NCBI GenBank assembly: GCA_023448955.1
Contig: JAEXJU010000322.1
Location: forward strand, 1 to 9,717
From: Bacteroidota bacterium
GTDB lineage: Bacteria; Bacteroidota; Bacteroidia; Flavobacteriales; Weeksellaceae
DNA: 9,717 nt
Direction of reading: 5' to 3'
Shown here: positions 1-5,774 of the stretch, piece after piece
How the letters are laid out: the number at the start of each line of letters is the position of its first letter
Numbering within the stretch: the first letter of the stretch is position 1
Made by a program: the position numbers and the translations under genes
Notes under the pieces: generated by a model
Databases searched by the model: none
Told to the model about the DNA's origin: nothing
The model's input: the letters and a program-made list of their open reading frames with translations, nothing else

Positions 1-1538
1 GACTGGGATGGAATCGTGAGCATATGATGCCGCAAAGTTCTTTCAACAGTGCATATCCTATGTATTCAGATCTTTTTTTTGTAGTACCTACAGACGCAAG
101 GATCAATCAGCTAAGAAGTAACTATCCTTATGGCAATGCAGGTTCAACGCTTTATTATTCTTTTACGAATGGATCCAAACAAGCTTCTAACGGAACGGCG
201 AATGCAACCTATACAGGAAGGGTTTATGAACCTATAAATGAGTTTAAAGGTGATGTGGCAAGAGCATTATTGTATTTTGTAGTAAGATACGAAGGTAAAT
301 TAAGTGGTTTTAATTTCAGTACCAATGCAGATCCTGCGAAAGATCAGAGTCCTCTAGACGGAACGGAGGAAAAAGCTTACGAAAACTGGTATGTTGCAAT
401 GCTATTAAATTGGCATCAGTCAGATCCGGTTTCGCAAAGGGAAATTGACAGGAATAATGCTGTTTATAATATTCAGAAAAACAGAAATCCTTTTATAGAT
501 CATCCGGAATGGGTAAATATGATCTGGGCGCAGACACCGGATGCAGTTGCACCTTCAGCTCCTTCTCCGTTACTTCTGGAGAGAAATTCCGCTTATTTTG
601 TAAACCTGAAATGGCAGGCTAATACTGAGGCCGATGTTTTAGGATACAAAATCTATCAGGATGGTGTTTTGGTCGGGACATCGAACACCAATTCGTTTTC
701 CGCAGATCATCTGTCGCCTTCCACAACTTATAACTTTACTGTTAAAGCATATGATAATGGTTATTTAGAAAGTCCGCAAAGTAATACACTCAGTGTAACC
801 ACTTTGGCAAGCGATGTCTTTTCCAAAGATCTTCAGATCGTAAAATATCTTGAAGGTACAGGGAATAACAAAGCTTTTGAAATTGCCAATAAAACCGGTC
901 ATAAAGTTAATCTGAATGGTTATAAATTATACATTCAGTATAAAGGAACTGCTTATTATTTTGGCGAGCCATTCGAGTTAGAAGGTGATATAGATAATAA
1001 CCAAAGCTTTGTTGTGATAAATCCTAATGCCAATTTTAGTTGTTTTGCTAACTCTAATGCAAAATTTGTTACAGCATCTCCTTCATTAACCTTCTCCGGA
1101 AGTCAGTATGTTGATTTGTCTTACAAATCTGCAACTGTTGATGCAATTGGTGTAAAAGGACAGGACAATACCAATGGTAACAGGTCGCTCTACAGAAAAT
1201 CTGATATAGTTAATCCTACAGCAACTTTCGATATTGCAGAATGGACGACTTATAATTCGGATTATTGTCAGGGTCTGGGTGTGTTAGCAGTAAATGATAT
1301 TGCAAATCAAAATGCTGGTTTTGCAATTTATCCCAATCCTGTAGGAAATCAATTGAATATCAGTGGAAACTTAGGCAAAGTAAAATCTTTGCAGATATAT
1401 GATATGACAGGAAAACTGATGAAGGATATTTCAAACACATTAAATAGTGAACAAAAATCTATAGATGTCAGTCAATTAATTCCTAATACTTACATTTTAA
1501 GAATCGACGGAAAATCGGTCAAGTTTATCAAAAAATAG
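1..1538 (+). CDS. Secreted endonuclease I family nuclease with FN3, lamin-tail-like and T9SS sorting domains (5' truncated)
   Basis: The reading frame is already open at base 3, so the true start lies upstream; the ATG at 24 is internal. The first visible codons read LGWNREHMMPQ, matching the NREH active-site region of endonuclease I (NucM/Vvn type) nucleases, whose His is the general base with a bound Mg ion. Further family blocks follow: GDVARALLYFVVRY (about bases 249-290) and DPVSQRE with NRNPFIDHP (about 423-506). These enzymes cut DNA and RNA non-specifically outside the cell. Next come a fibronectin III domain (about 550-805), a beta-rich region resembling a lamin-tail domain (about 825-1275), and a C-terminal T9SS type A sorting domain (about 1320-1535) with YPNPVG and a final basic FIKK. 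The signal peptide expected for T9SS cargo would lie before the window. Nuclease and sorting-domain calls are firm; the lamin-tail call is moderate. Confidence 0.9.
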   Translation, partial: LGWNREHMMPQSSFNSAYPMYSDLFFVVPTDARINQLRSNYPYGNAGSTLYYSFTNGSKQASNGTANATYTGRVYEPINEFKGDVARALLYFVVRYEGKLSGFNFSTNADPAKDQSPLDGTEEKAYENWYVAMLLNWHQSDPVSQREIDRNNAVYNIQKNRNPFIDHPEWVNMIWAQTPDAVAPSAPSPLLLERNSAYFVNLKWQANTEADVLGYKIYQDGVLVGTSNTNSFSADHLSPSTTYNFTVKAYDNGYLESPQSNTLSVTTLASDVFSKDLQIVKYLEGTGNNKAFEIANKTGHKVNLNGYKLYIQYKGTAYYFGEPFELEGDIDNNQSFVVINPNANFSCFANSNAKFVTASPSLTFSGSQYVDLSYKSATVDAIGVKGQDNTNGNRSLYRKSDIVNPTATFDIAEWTTYNSDYCQGLGVLAVNDIANQNAGFAIYPNPVGNQLNISGNLGKVKSLQIYDMTGKLMKDISNTLNSEQKSIDVSQLIPNTYILRIDGKSVKFIKK

Positions 1539-1563
1539 AAAAAAAATATTCAATACATTTCGA

Positions 1564-1600
1564 AAGTACCTTTATACAGGAGACTTTTTGTTTTATTTTT
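1564..1600 (+). terminator. Weak candidate terminator after the nuclease gene
   Basis: An imperfect hairpin (AAAGTaCCT, then AGGaGACTTT) 25 bp after the stop codon is followed by the T-rich run TTTTTGTTTTATTTTT. The stem has an internal mismatch or bulge, so this is only a possible intrinsic terminator. Confidence 0.35.
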
Positions 1601-1690
1601 GGGCAGCTTTTCCGCCTTCCACTCCCGCTATCCCGAAACCCACTTCATTGCCCATTCTTTTCGGGATGAGCTCCGTTCAAGTCGGGCTGC
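1601..1690 (+). repeat. Structured intergenic repeat, copy A
   Basis: This 90-bp element shares its two ends with copy B at 4115-4196. The left end (1601-1629) begins GGGCAGCTT and includes CTTCCACT and CCGCT. The right end (1668-1690) begins GAGCTCCGTTCAAG and ends GGGCTGC, and differs from copy B at one base in 23. Between the ends lies a 9-bp inverted repeat, ATCCCGAAA (1630-1638) and TTTCGGGAT (1659-1667). No protein is encoded. It looks like a REP-type dispersed element; similar intergenic sequence is familiar to me from flavobacterial genomes, but I could not search. The rest of the 307-bp gap from 1539 to 1845 holds a weak hairpin and a possible purC promoter. Confidence 0.75.
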
Positions 1691-1761
1691 GTAAGATTCC
1701 CTGTTTCAATATTATTCATAAACTCCATAATTACAAATTAAATCGAATGTATATTTTTTTG

Positions 1762-1769
1762 TAAATTTG
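1762..1769 (+). promoter_or_regulatory. Candidate -7 element for purC-purF
   Basis: TAAATTTG matches the flavobacterial -7 consensus TAnnTTTG. It lies about 75 bp before the preferred purC start, giving an untranslated leader of roughly 70 nt. No TTG occurs at the expected 17-23 bp upstream, so support is partial. I see no recognisable purine riboswitch in the leader. Confidence 0.45.
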
Positions 1770-1845
1770 TGGATAAATCTAAAAGTAAAAAATTTTAAAC
1801 AACTGTTGTCTAGTTGCAATTGAGTTTAAAAAAATGAAAGTAATT

Positions 1846-2568
1846 ATGAGTCAAAAGAAAGAAATGCTTTACGAAGGTAAAGCTAAACAGGTTTTTGCTA
1901 CCGAAAACCCGGACGAAGTCGTTGTACGTTACAAAGATGATGCTACAGCTTTCAATGCACAGAAACGCGGTCAGTTCGATCGGAAAGGTGAACTGAACAA
2001 TGCAATTTCTACACTGATATTCGGCTATCTTATCGAAAACGGAATTCCAACTCATTTCATCGAAAAACTTGATGACAGAGAACAATTGGTAAAAAAAGTG
2101 GAAATCATTCCATTGGAAATGGTTGTTCGTAATTATGCTGCCGGAAGTATGGCACAAAGACTCGGAGTGGAAGAAGGAACTAAATCTCCTGTAACTATTT
2201 TCGACATCTGCTACAAAAAAGATGAACTTGGTGACCCGCTGATTAATGATTATCACGCGGTTTTTTTAGGCGCTGCAACTTTTGAAGAGCTGAAAGAGAT
2301 GTATGATTTGACAGGCAGAATCAATGAACTTTTGATTGCTTTATTTGATAAAATGAATGTCATTCTTGTAGATTTCAAAATAGAATTAGGCAAAACTTCC
2401 GATGGAAAAATCGTTCTTGCAGATGAGATTTCTCCAGACACTTGCAGACTTTGGGACAAAGACACAATGAAAAAGCTCGATAAGGACAGATTTCGAAGAG
2501 ATTTGGGAGAAATCACCGAAGCTTATGTCGAGATTTTTGACAGACTACAGACTGCTTTAGAAAAATAA
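1846..2568 (+). CDS. purC: Phosphoribosylaminoimidazole-succinocarboxamide synthase (SAICAR synthetase)
   Basis: This cytosolic enzyme of de novo purine synthesis joins CAIR and aspartate using ATP to give SAICAR. The protein opens with LYEGKAK, the nucleotide-binding start typical of PurC, followed by the conserved QFDRKGELNN. Later come VVRNYAAGSMAQRLG, LVDFKIELG and the signature LADEISPDTCRLWD, then DKDRFRRDLG near the C-terminus. From the ATG at 1846 it is 240 residues, close to the single-domain E. coli enzyme (237), and MSQKKEMLYEGKAK aligns almost end to end with that protein's start. An in-frame ATG at 1834 would add four residues (MKVI) and has a better A-rich leader, so the start is not fully settled. 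purF follows after 20 bp, so the two are probably co-transcribed. Confidence 0.96.
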   Translation: MSQKKEMLYEGKAKQVFATENPDEVVVRYKDDATAFNAQKRGQFDRKGELNNAISTLIFGYLIENGIPTHFIEKLDDREQLVKKVEIIPLEMVVRNYAAGSMAQRLGVEEGTKSPVTIFDICYKKDELGDPLINDYHAVFLGAATFEELKEMYDLTGRINELLIALFDKMNVILVDFKIELGKTSDGKIVLADEISPDTCRLWDKDTMKKLDKDRFRRDLGEITEAYVEIFDRLQTALEK

Positions 2569-2588
2569 AATCCGAGAAGAATTTACCA

Positions 2589-4109
2589 ATGGATTTAGAA
2601 TTTCAGAAATACAGCACGTTATCAAAATATGCTTTCCAGAATCGTTATCAGGAATTTGAAGAAACTAAAAATTTTTCAAAAGAAGAATTAGGAGCCTATC
2701 CATTTGATAAGATGGAAGAAGAATGTGGCGTTTTCGGATTACATTCTACCGAAAACCTAGATACATTTTCTTTATCACAATTTGGGCTTTTTGCGCTTCA
2801 GCATCGTGGCCAGGAAGCCTGTGGAATAGCAGTGGGAAATAAAGGGAAAATATTTTCTGTAAAAGATGAAGGTTTGGTTTTGGATGTTTTCAAAACAATT
2901 GAGGAACCGGAACAATTTATGGGAAGTACTGTTATAGGACACACCAGATATACAACTGCAGGCGACAAGAAAAAATATAATTTTCAGCCTTTTTTTGCGA
3001 AGAACGAATATGATCAGATCATACTTTCCATCGCTCATAACGGTAATCTTACCAATGCCAAACAATTAAGGAAAGAGTTAGAGGACGAAGGTGTGGTTTT
3101 CCGTGCCACTTCTGACACAGAAGTCATACTCAGGCTCATTCAGAAAAACCTTGATCTTGGACTCCGTGGTGCGATTAAAGCCACAATGGAGAAGATCGAA
3201 GGTGCCTATTCTGTAGTCGGAATCACGAGAAATAAATTTTTTGCTTTCAGAGACTTCAATGGAATCAGACCATTGGTTTTGGGAGCAATAGATGAAAACA
3301 CCTTTGTGGTAGCTTCGGAAAGCTGTGCTTTGGATGGAGTAGGAGCACAATATGTGCGTGATATTTTGCCTGGCGAGATTGTTTACACCAGCGATAATGA
3401 AAAAGGATTACAATCTTATCTTGTGAAAGAAGATTGTGTAAATAAAATCTGTGCATTCGAGTATATATACTTTGCAAGGCCAGATTCTACACTGGAAGGT
3501 ATCAATGTCCACGAAGTTCGGGAAAAATCCGGGATGAAGATCTGGGAACAGGCTCCTGTGGATGCAGATATTGTGATTGGTGTTCCGGATTCCGGAGTTC
3601 CTGCTGCAATTGGCTTTTCCAAAGCTTCAGGCATCCCTTTCAGGCCGGTTCTCATTAAAAACAGATATATTGGGCGTTCGTTCATTATTCCGTCTCAGGA
3701 AATGAGGGAACATTTTGTCAATCTGAAGTTGAATCCTATCATCTCCGAGATGAAAGACAAAAGAGTAGTCATTATAGATGATTCTATAGTCAGAGGAACG
3801 ACGTCAAAACGCTTGGTCAAGATTCTGAAAAATGCCGGTGTGAAGGAGATTCATTTCAGAAGTGTGTCGCCGCCAATTGTAGCACCTTGCTTTTTAGGCA
3901 TAGATACACCTACTAAAGACGATCTTATTTCTGCCAATATGTCGAAAGATGAGCTTAAAGAATACCTTGCTGTAGACAGCCTGGAATTTCTTAGTGTAGA
4001 AAATCTGGTAGAAATCCTGGGGTCTCCGAACCATTGTTTCGGATGTTTTACAGAAAAATACCCTGTCAAAAATCCGGATGAGCTGGCTTTCGTAGATCAG
4101 GGTGACTAA
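2589..4109 (+). CDS. purF: Amidophosphoribosyltransferase (glutamine PRPP amidotransferase), Fe-S type
   Basis: This catalyses the committed first step of purine synthesis, converting PRPP and glutamine to phosphoribosylamine. The N-terminal Ntn-type glutaminase domain starts at Cys46 (EEECGVFG), the expected catalytic nucleophile, and includes LQHRGQE (70-76), HTRYTTAGD (118-126), HNGNLTNA (150-157) and FRDFNGIRPL (220-229). The phosphoribosyltransferase domain has the PRPP loop VVIIDDSIVRGTT (about 393-405). Cys288, Cys434, Cys483 and Cys486 fall where the Bacillus subtilis enzyme binds its 4Fe-4S cluster, so this is probably an oxygen-sensitive Fe-S form with a propeptide removed before Cys46. 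The 45 residues before that Cys are longer than the 11-residue B. subtilis propeptide. An internal ATG at 2712 would leave only MEEE ahead of the Cys, but the upstream start fits the operon spacing. The length is 506 residues. Confidence 0.96.
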   Translation: MDLEFQKYSTLSKYAFQNRYQEFEETKNFSKEELGAYPFDKMEEECGVFGLHSTENLDTFSLSQFGLFALQHRGQEACGIAVGNKGKIFSVKDEGLVLDVFKTIEEPEQFMGSTVIGHTRYTTAGDKKKYNFQPFFAKNEYDQIILSIAHNGNLTNAKQLRKELEDEGVVFRATSDTEVILRLIQKNLDLGLRGAIKATMEKIEGAYSVVGITRNKFFAFRDFNGIRPLVLGAIDENTFVVASESCALDGVGAQYVRDILPGEIVYTSDNEKGLQSYLVKEDCVNKICAFEYIYFARPDSTLEGINVHEVREKSGMKIWEQAPVDADIVIGVPDSGVPAAIGFSKASGIPFRPVLIKNRYIGRSFIIPSQEMREHFVNLKLNPIISEMKDKRVVIIDDSIVRGTTSKRLVKILKNAGVKEIHFRSVSPPIVAPCFLGIDTPTKDDLISANMSKDELKEYLAVDSLEFLSVENLVEILGSPNHCFGCFTEKYPVKNPDELAFVDQGD

Positions 4110-4114
4110 AATTT

Positions 4115-4196
4115 GGGCAGCTTAATCCGTCTTCCACTACCGCTTTTTTCTTTTTTAGCAAAAAAAAGAAAAAGAGCTCCGTTCAAGCCGGGCTGC
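4115..4196 (+). repeat. Structured intergenic repeat, copy B
   Basis: Same family and orientation as copy A. It begins only 5 bp after the purF stop. Its left end (4115-4144) matches copy A with a few substitutions and one extra base; its right end (4174-4196) differs by a single base. The central stem is quite different in sequence: a T-rich arm (4144-4156) pairs with an A/G-rich arm (4162-4174) around a short loop. Conserved ends with an exchanged but still self-complementary centre suggest that the structure, not the sequence, is maintained. Confidence 0.75.
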
Positions 4197-4223
4197 TGCA
4201 ATTCGATGTTAGAATATCTCATA

Positions 4224-4270
4224 AAATAATTCCGCCAAACAAATCATTTGTTTGGCGGAATTATTTTTTA
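4224..4270. terminator. Palindromic intrinsic terminator of the purC-purF operon
   Basis: Bases 4224-4244 are the exact reverse complement of 4246-4266 around a single central C, giving a perfect 43-nt palindrome containing TTCCGCCAAA and TTTGGCGGAA. The right side continues into a T-rich run (TTATTTTTTA) and the left side is A-rich, so it could act in both directions. It lies about 115 bp after purF. Confidence 0.85.
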
Positions 4271-4278
4271 GTGTGAGG

Positions 4279-4302
4279 ACTGTTATAAAAACTGTTATAA
4301 AA
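4279..4302. repeat. 12-bp perfect tandem duplication
   Basis: ACTGTTATAAAA occurs twice head to tail (4279-4290 and 4291-4302), between the palindromic terminator and the leftward terminator. It is probably a replication-slippage duplication; no function is evident. Confidence 0.8.
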
Positions 4303-4328
4303 ACAAAAAACCCCAACCGAGGTTGGGG
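4301..4328 (-). terminator. Intrinsic terminator for a leftward transcript
   Basis: On the minus strand the hairpin CCCCAACC-TC-GGTTGGGG (8-bp perfect stem) runs into TTTTTTGTTTTT, a textbook intrinsic terminator. On the plus strand it is followed by TAAAAAC, so it works only leftward. No annotated gene points into it, which implies a short unit starting upstream at about 4430. Confidence 0.75.
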
Positions 4329-4428
4329 TAAAAACTAATAACCATGAAAACTCAAATTAAACATGAGAATCGTAAATAATAACACAATTACTGTGCCAAG
4401 AAGATTCGACTCTTTGAAAAAGAATTTT
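4301..4428 (-). ncRNA. Candidate small leftward transcript or orphan attenuator-like leader
   Basis: A leftward promoter match (4435-4466) and an intrinsic terminator (4301-4328) bracket about 125 nt with no recognised gene. A short minus-strand frame with a GTG start, 4385 to 4335, would encode VLLFTILMFNLSFHGY. The frame stays open upstream of the GTG without an ATG; the only internal ATG gives MFNLSFHGY. A hydrophobic, Leu/Ile/Val-rich mini-ORF ending just before a terminator hairpin resembles an amino-acid attenuator leader, but no biosynthetic gene follows on this strand. It may be a small RNA, a small peptide gene, or a relic or duplicated leader. Expression is inferred from signals only. 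Confidence 0.35.
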
Positions 4429-4431
4429 CTG

Positions 4432-4463
4432 TTGCAAACATACGGATAAATATTGTAAGTTTG
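4432..4463 (+). promoter_or_regulatory. Promoter of ndk
   Basis: TTG (4432-4434), a 21-bp spacer and TAAGTTTG (4456-4463) fit the flavobacterial promoter pattern TTG-N17-23-TAnnTTTG. Transcription would start near 4470, leaving an A-rich leader of about 23 nt before the ndk ATG at 4493. The 9-bp inverted repeat GTTGCAAAC (4431-4439) / GTTTGCAAC (4459-4467) contains both elements. Confidence 0.7.
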
Positions 4464-4466
4464 CAA
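4435..4466 (-). promoter_or_regulatory. Mirror-image leftward promoter overlapping the ndk promoter
   Basis: On the minus strand TTG (4466-4464), a 21-bp spacer and TATGTTTG (4442-4435) again fit TTG-N17-23-TAnnTTTG. It is built from the same inverted repeat as the ndk promoter, so the two face opposite ways over the same bases and should compete for polymerase. The leftward start would be near 4428. Confidence 0.55.
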
Positions 4467-4492
4467 CACTTTAAAAAAAATATTTAAAAAAA

Positions 4493-4912
4493 ATGTCAGG
4501 AAAAATCACATTTACCATGATTAAGCCAGATGCAGTTGCAGATGGACATATTGGTGCGATTCTTGGAAAAATCAGTGAAGCTGGTTTTAAAATCAAAGCG
4601 ATGAAGCTTACACAGCTTACAGTAGCAGACGCAAAAAAATTCTATGAGGTACACGCAGAGAGACCTTTCTATGGAGAGTTAGTAGATTTTATGTCTTCTG
4701 GTCCTATAGTAGCGGCTGTTCTGGAAAAGGATAATGCAGTAGAAGATTTCAGAACTACAATTGGTGCTACTAATCCTGCTGAAGCAGCTGAAGGAACCAT
4801 CAGAAAGCTTTTTGCAAGAAGTATTGGCGAAAATGCAGTTCACGGTTCAGATTCTGATGAAAATGCACTTATCGAAGCTCAATTCCATTTTTCCGGAAGA
4901 GAGATCTTCTAA
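4493..4912 (+). CDS. ndk: Nucleoside diphosphate kinase
   Basis: This enzyme transfers the terminal phosphate between nucleoside tri- and diphosphates through a phosphohistidine, balancing NTP and dNTP pools. At 139 residues it has the usual bacterial length. It opens with TFTMIKPDAV (Lys11 in the phosphate-binding site). ERPFY (56-60) and FRTTIGATNP (86-95) are family blocks. The active-site signature NAVHGSDS places the phosphorylated His at 117. The ATG follows a long A-rich leader, typical for this phylum. It is a single-gene unit with its own promoter and terminator, downstream of but separate from the purine operon. Confidence 0.97.
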   Translation: MSGKITFTMIKPDAVADGHIGAILGKISEAGFKIKAMKLTQLTVADAKKFYEVHAERPFYGELVDFMSSGPIVAAVLEKDNAVEDFRTTIGATNPAEAAEGTIRKLFARSIGENAVHGSDSDENALIEAQFHFSGREIF

Positions 4913-4936
4913 TTTTTTCTGAAAATTACAGAATAG

Positions 4937-4971
4937 AAAACAGGCTGCCAAAATTGGCAGCCTGTTTTTTT
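4937..4971. terminator. Terminator of ndk
   Basis: A perfect 15-bp stem (4937-4951 with 4954-4968, containing CAGGCTGCC and GGCAGCCTG) is followed by a T run. It starts 24 bp after the ndk stop. A-rich sequence on the left side allows leftward function too. Confidence 0.9.
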
Positions 4972-4986
4972 GCGGTTTATTTGTCA

Positions 4987-5070
4987 CTAGCCCCGATAGG
5001 AACGGCATCCTTTTTTGCAATGGAAAAAGCCTGGGCAAAAAAGATATAGTGGATAGCGGGAATTGCTCCG
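4987..5070 (-). repeat. Structured intergenic repeat, copy C (inverted, diverged)
   Basis: The element starts CTAGCCCCGAT, carries GGAACGGCATCC, then a 9-bp inverted repeat CTTTTTTGC (5010-5018) / GCAAAAAAG (5035-5043), and ends with GGATAGCGGGA before GCTCCG. Read on the minus strand its layout parallels copies A and B: the reverse complement of copy A has AGCCCGACTTGAACGG, then a stem, then GGATAGCGGGAG. It lies between the convergent ndk and rpe genes. A small hairpin (ATTGCT 5062-5067 / AGCAAT 5074-5079) sits at its right edge. The relationship to A and B is by shared blocks and is less certain than the A-B match. Confidence 0.55.
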
Positions 5071-5107
5071 AAAAGCAATCAATGATATCAAATAATTCCT
5101 GAAAATT

Positions 5108-5758
5108 TTAAATTTTCAAAAGTTCTATGGTGTGTTCCGGGTTTTCTGACGAGAAAACGGCATTGCCTGCAACTAAAACATCTGCACCTGCTTCGAAAAG
5201 TTTGGAAGCATTGTCCAGATTGACGCCGCCATCTACCTGAATTAGTGCTGTGGAATTGTTACTTAGGATTAAATCTTTGGTTTCTCTGATCTTTTTATAG
5301 GTATTCTGAATAAACTTCTGGCCTCCAAAACCGGGATTGACACTCATGAGCAATACCAAATCTACTTCTGCAATAATGTCTTCCAGCATCAGAACCGGAG
5401 TTGCAGGATTGAGAACGACGCCAGCTTTTGCACCTTTGTCCTGAATCTGATGAATAGTCCTGTGAAGATGTGTGCACGCTTCGTAATGAACTGAAATGAG
5501 ATCTGCACCATAGTCTATAAATTCTTCTACATATTTTTCAGGCTCTACAATCATCAGGTGAACATCTACAAATTTTTTGGCATATTGCTGAACGGTTTTC
5601 ATCACTGGAAATCCGAAAGAGATATTCGGGACAAAACGGCCATCCATCACATCCACGTGAAGCCAGTCTGCCTGGGAATTATTCAGCATTTCTATATCGC
5701 GTTGCAGATTACCGAAATCAGCTGACAAAAGCGAAGGTGCTATAAGTTTGTTTTTCAT
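5108..5758 (-). CDS. rpe: Ribulose-phosphate 3-epimerase
   Basis: This enzyme interconverts D-ribulose 5-phosphate and D-xylulose 5-phosphate in the non-oxidative pentose phosphate pathway. The 216-residue TIM barrel has all expected motifs: IAPSLLSADF (6-15), LHVDVMDGRFVPN (33-45) with metal ligands His34 and Asp36 and catalytic Asp36, VDVHLMI with His67, MSVNPGFGGQKFI (138-150) for phosphate binding, and VDGGVN with Asp176. The phosphate-gripping AGNAVF is near the C-terminus. The start lies 16 bp after the stop of the M42 peptidase gene on the same strand, so the two are probably one transcript. No clear terminator follows rpe on the minus strand apart from the ndk hairpin, which may serve from the opposite side. 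Confidence 0.96.
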   Translation of the reverse strand: MKNKLIAPSLLSADFGNLQRDIEMLNNSQADWLHVDVMDGRFVPNISFGFPVMKTVQQYAKKFVDVHLMIVEPEKYVEEFIDYGADLISVHYEACTHLHRTIHQIQDKGAKAGVVLNPATPVLMLEDIIAEVDLVLLMSVNPGFGGQKFIQNTYKKIRETKDLILSNNSTALIQVDGGVNLDNASKLFEAGADVLVAGNAVFSSENPEHTIELLKI

Positions 5759-5774
5759 TTTTCTTATTTAGATT

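Noticed and set aside
1800..1816. Small hairpin CAACT/AGTTG in the purC leader as a riboswitch
   Set aside because: Only a 5-bp stem, with no purine riboswitch core, three-way junction or attenuator T run.
1810..2256. A 148-codon open frame on the minus strand across the start of purC
   Set aside because: It lies wholly antisense to a clear purC, reads as Phe/Ser-rich low-complexity protein and has no family motif; it is a shadow of purC codon use.
2775..4069. Several 70-96 codon minus-strand open frames inside purF
   Set aside because: All are antisense to well-conserved purF blocks and show no signal of their own.
4344..4379. Plus-strand 11-residue ORF MKTQIKHENRK after the CCCCAACC hairpin, as an ndk leader peptide
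   Set aside because: It is upstream of the ndk promoter, so it would not be in the ndk transcript, and the hairpin lacks a U-tract in the plus direction. The minus-strand reading fits the signals better.
5062..5079. ATTGCT/AGCAAT hairpin as the rpe terminator
   Set aside because: The stem is short and no T run follows on the minus strand; it belongs to the edge of repeat copy C.
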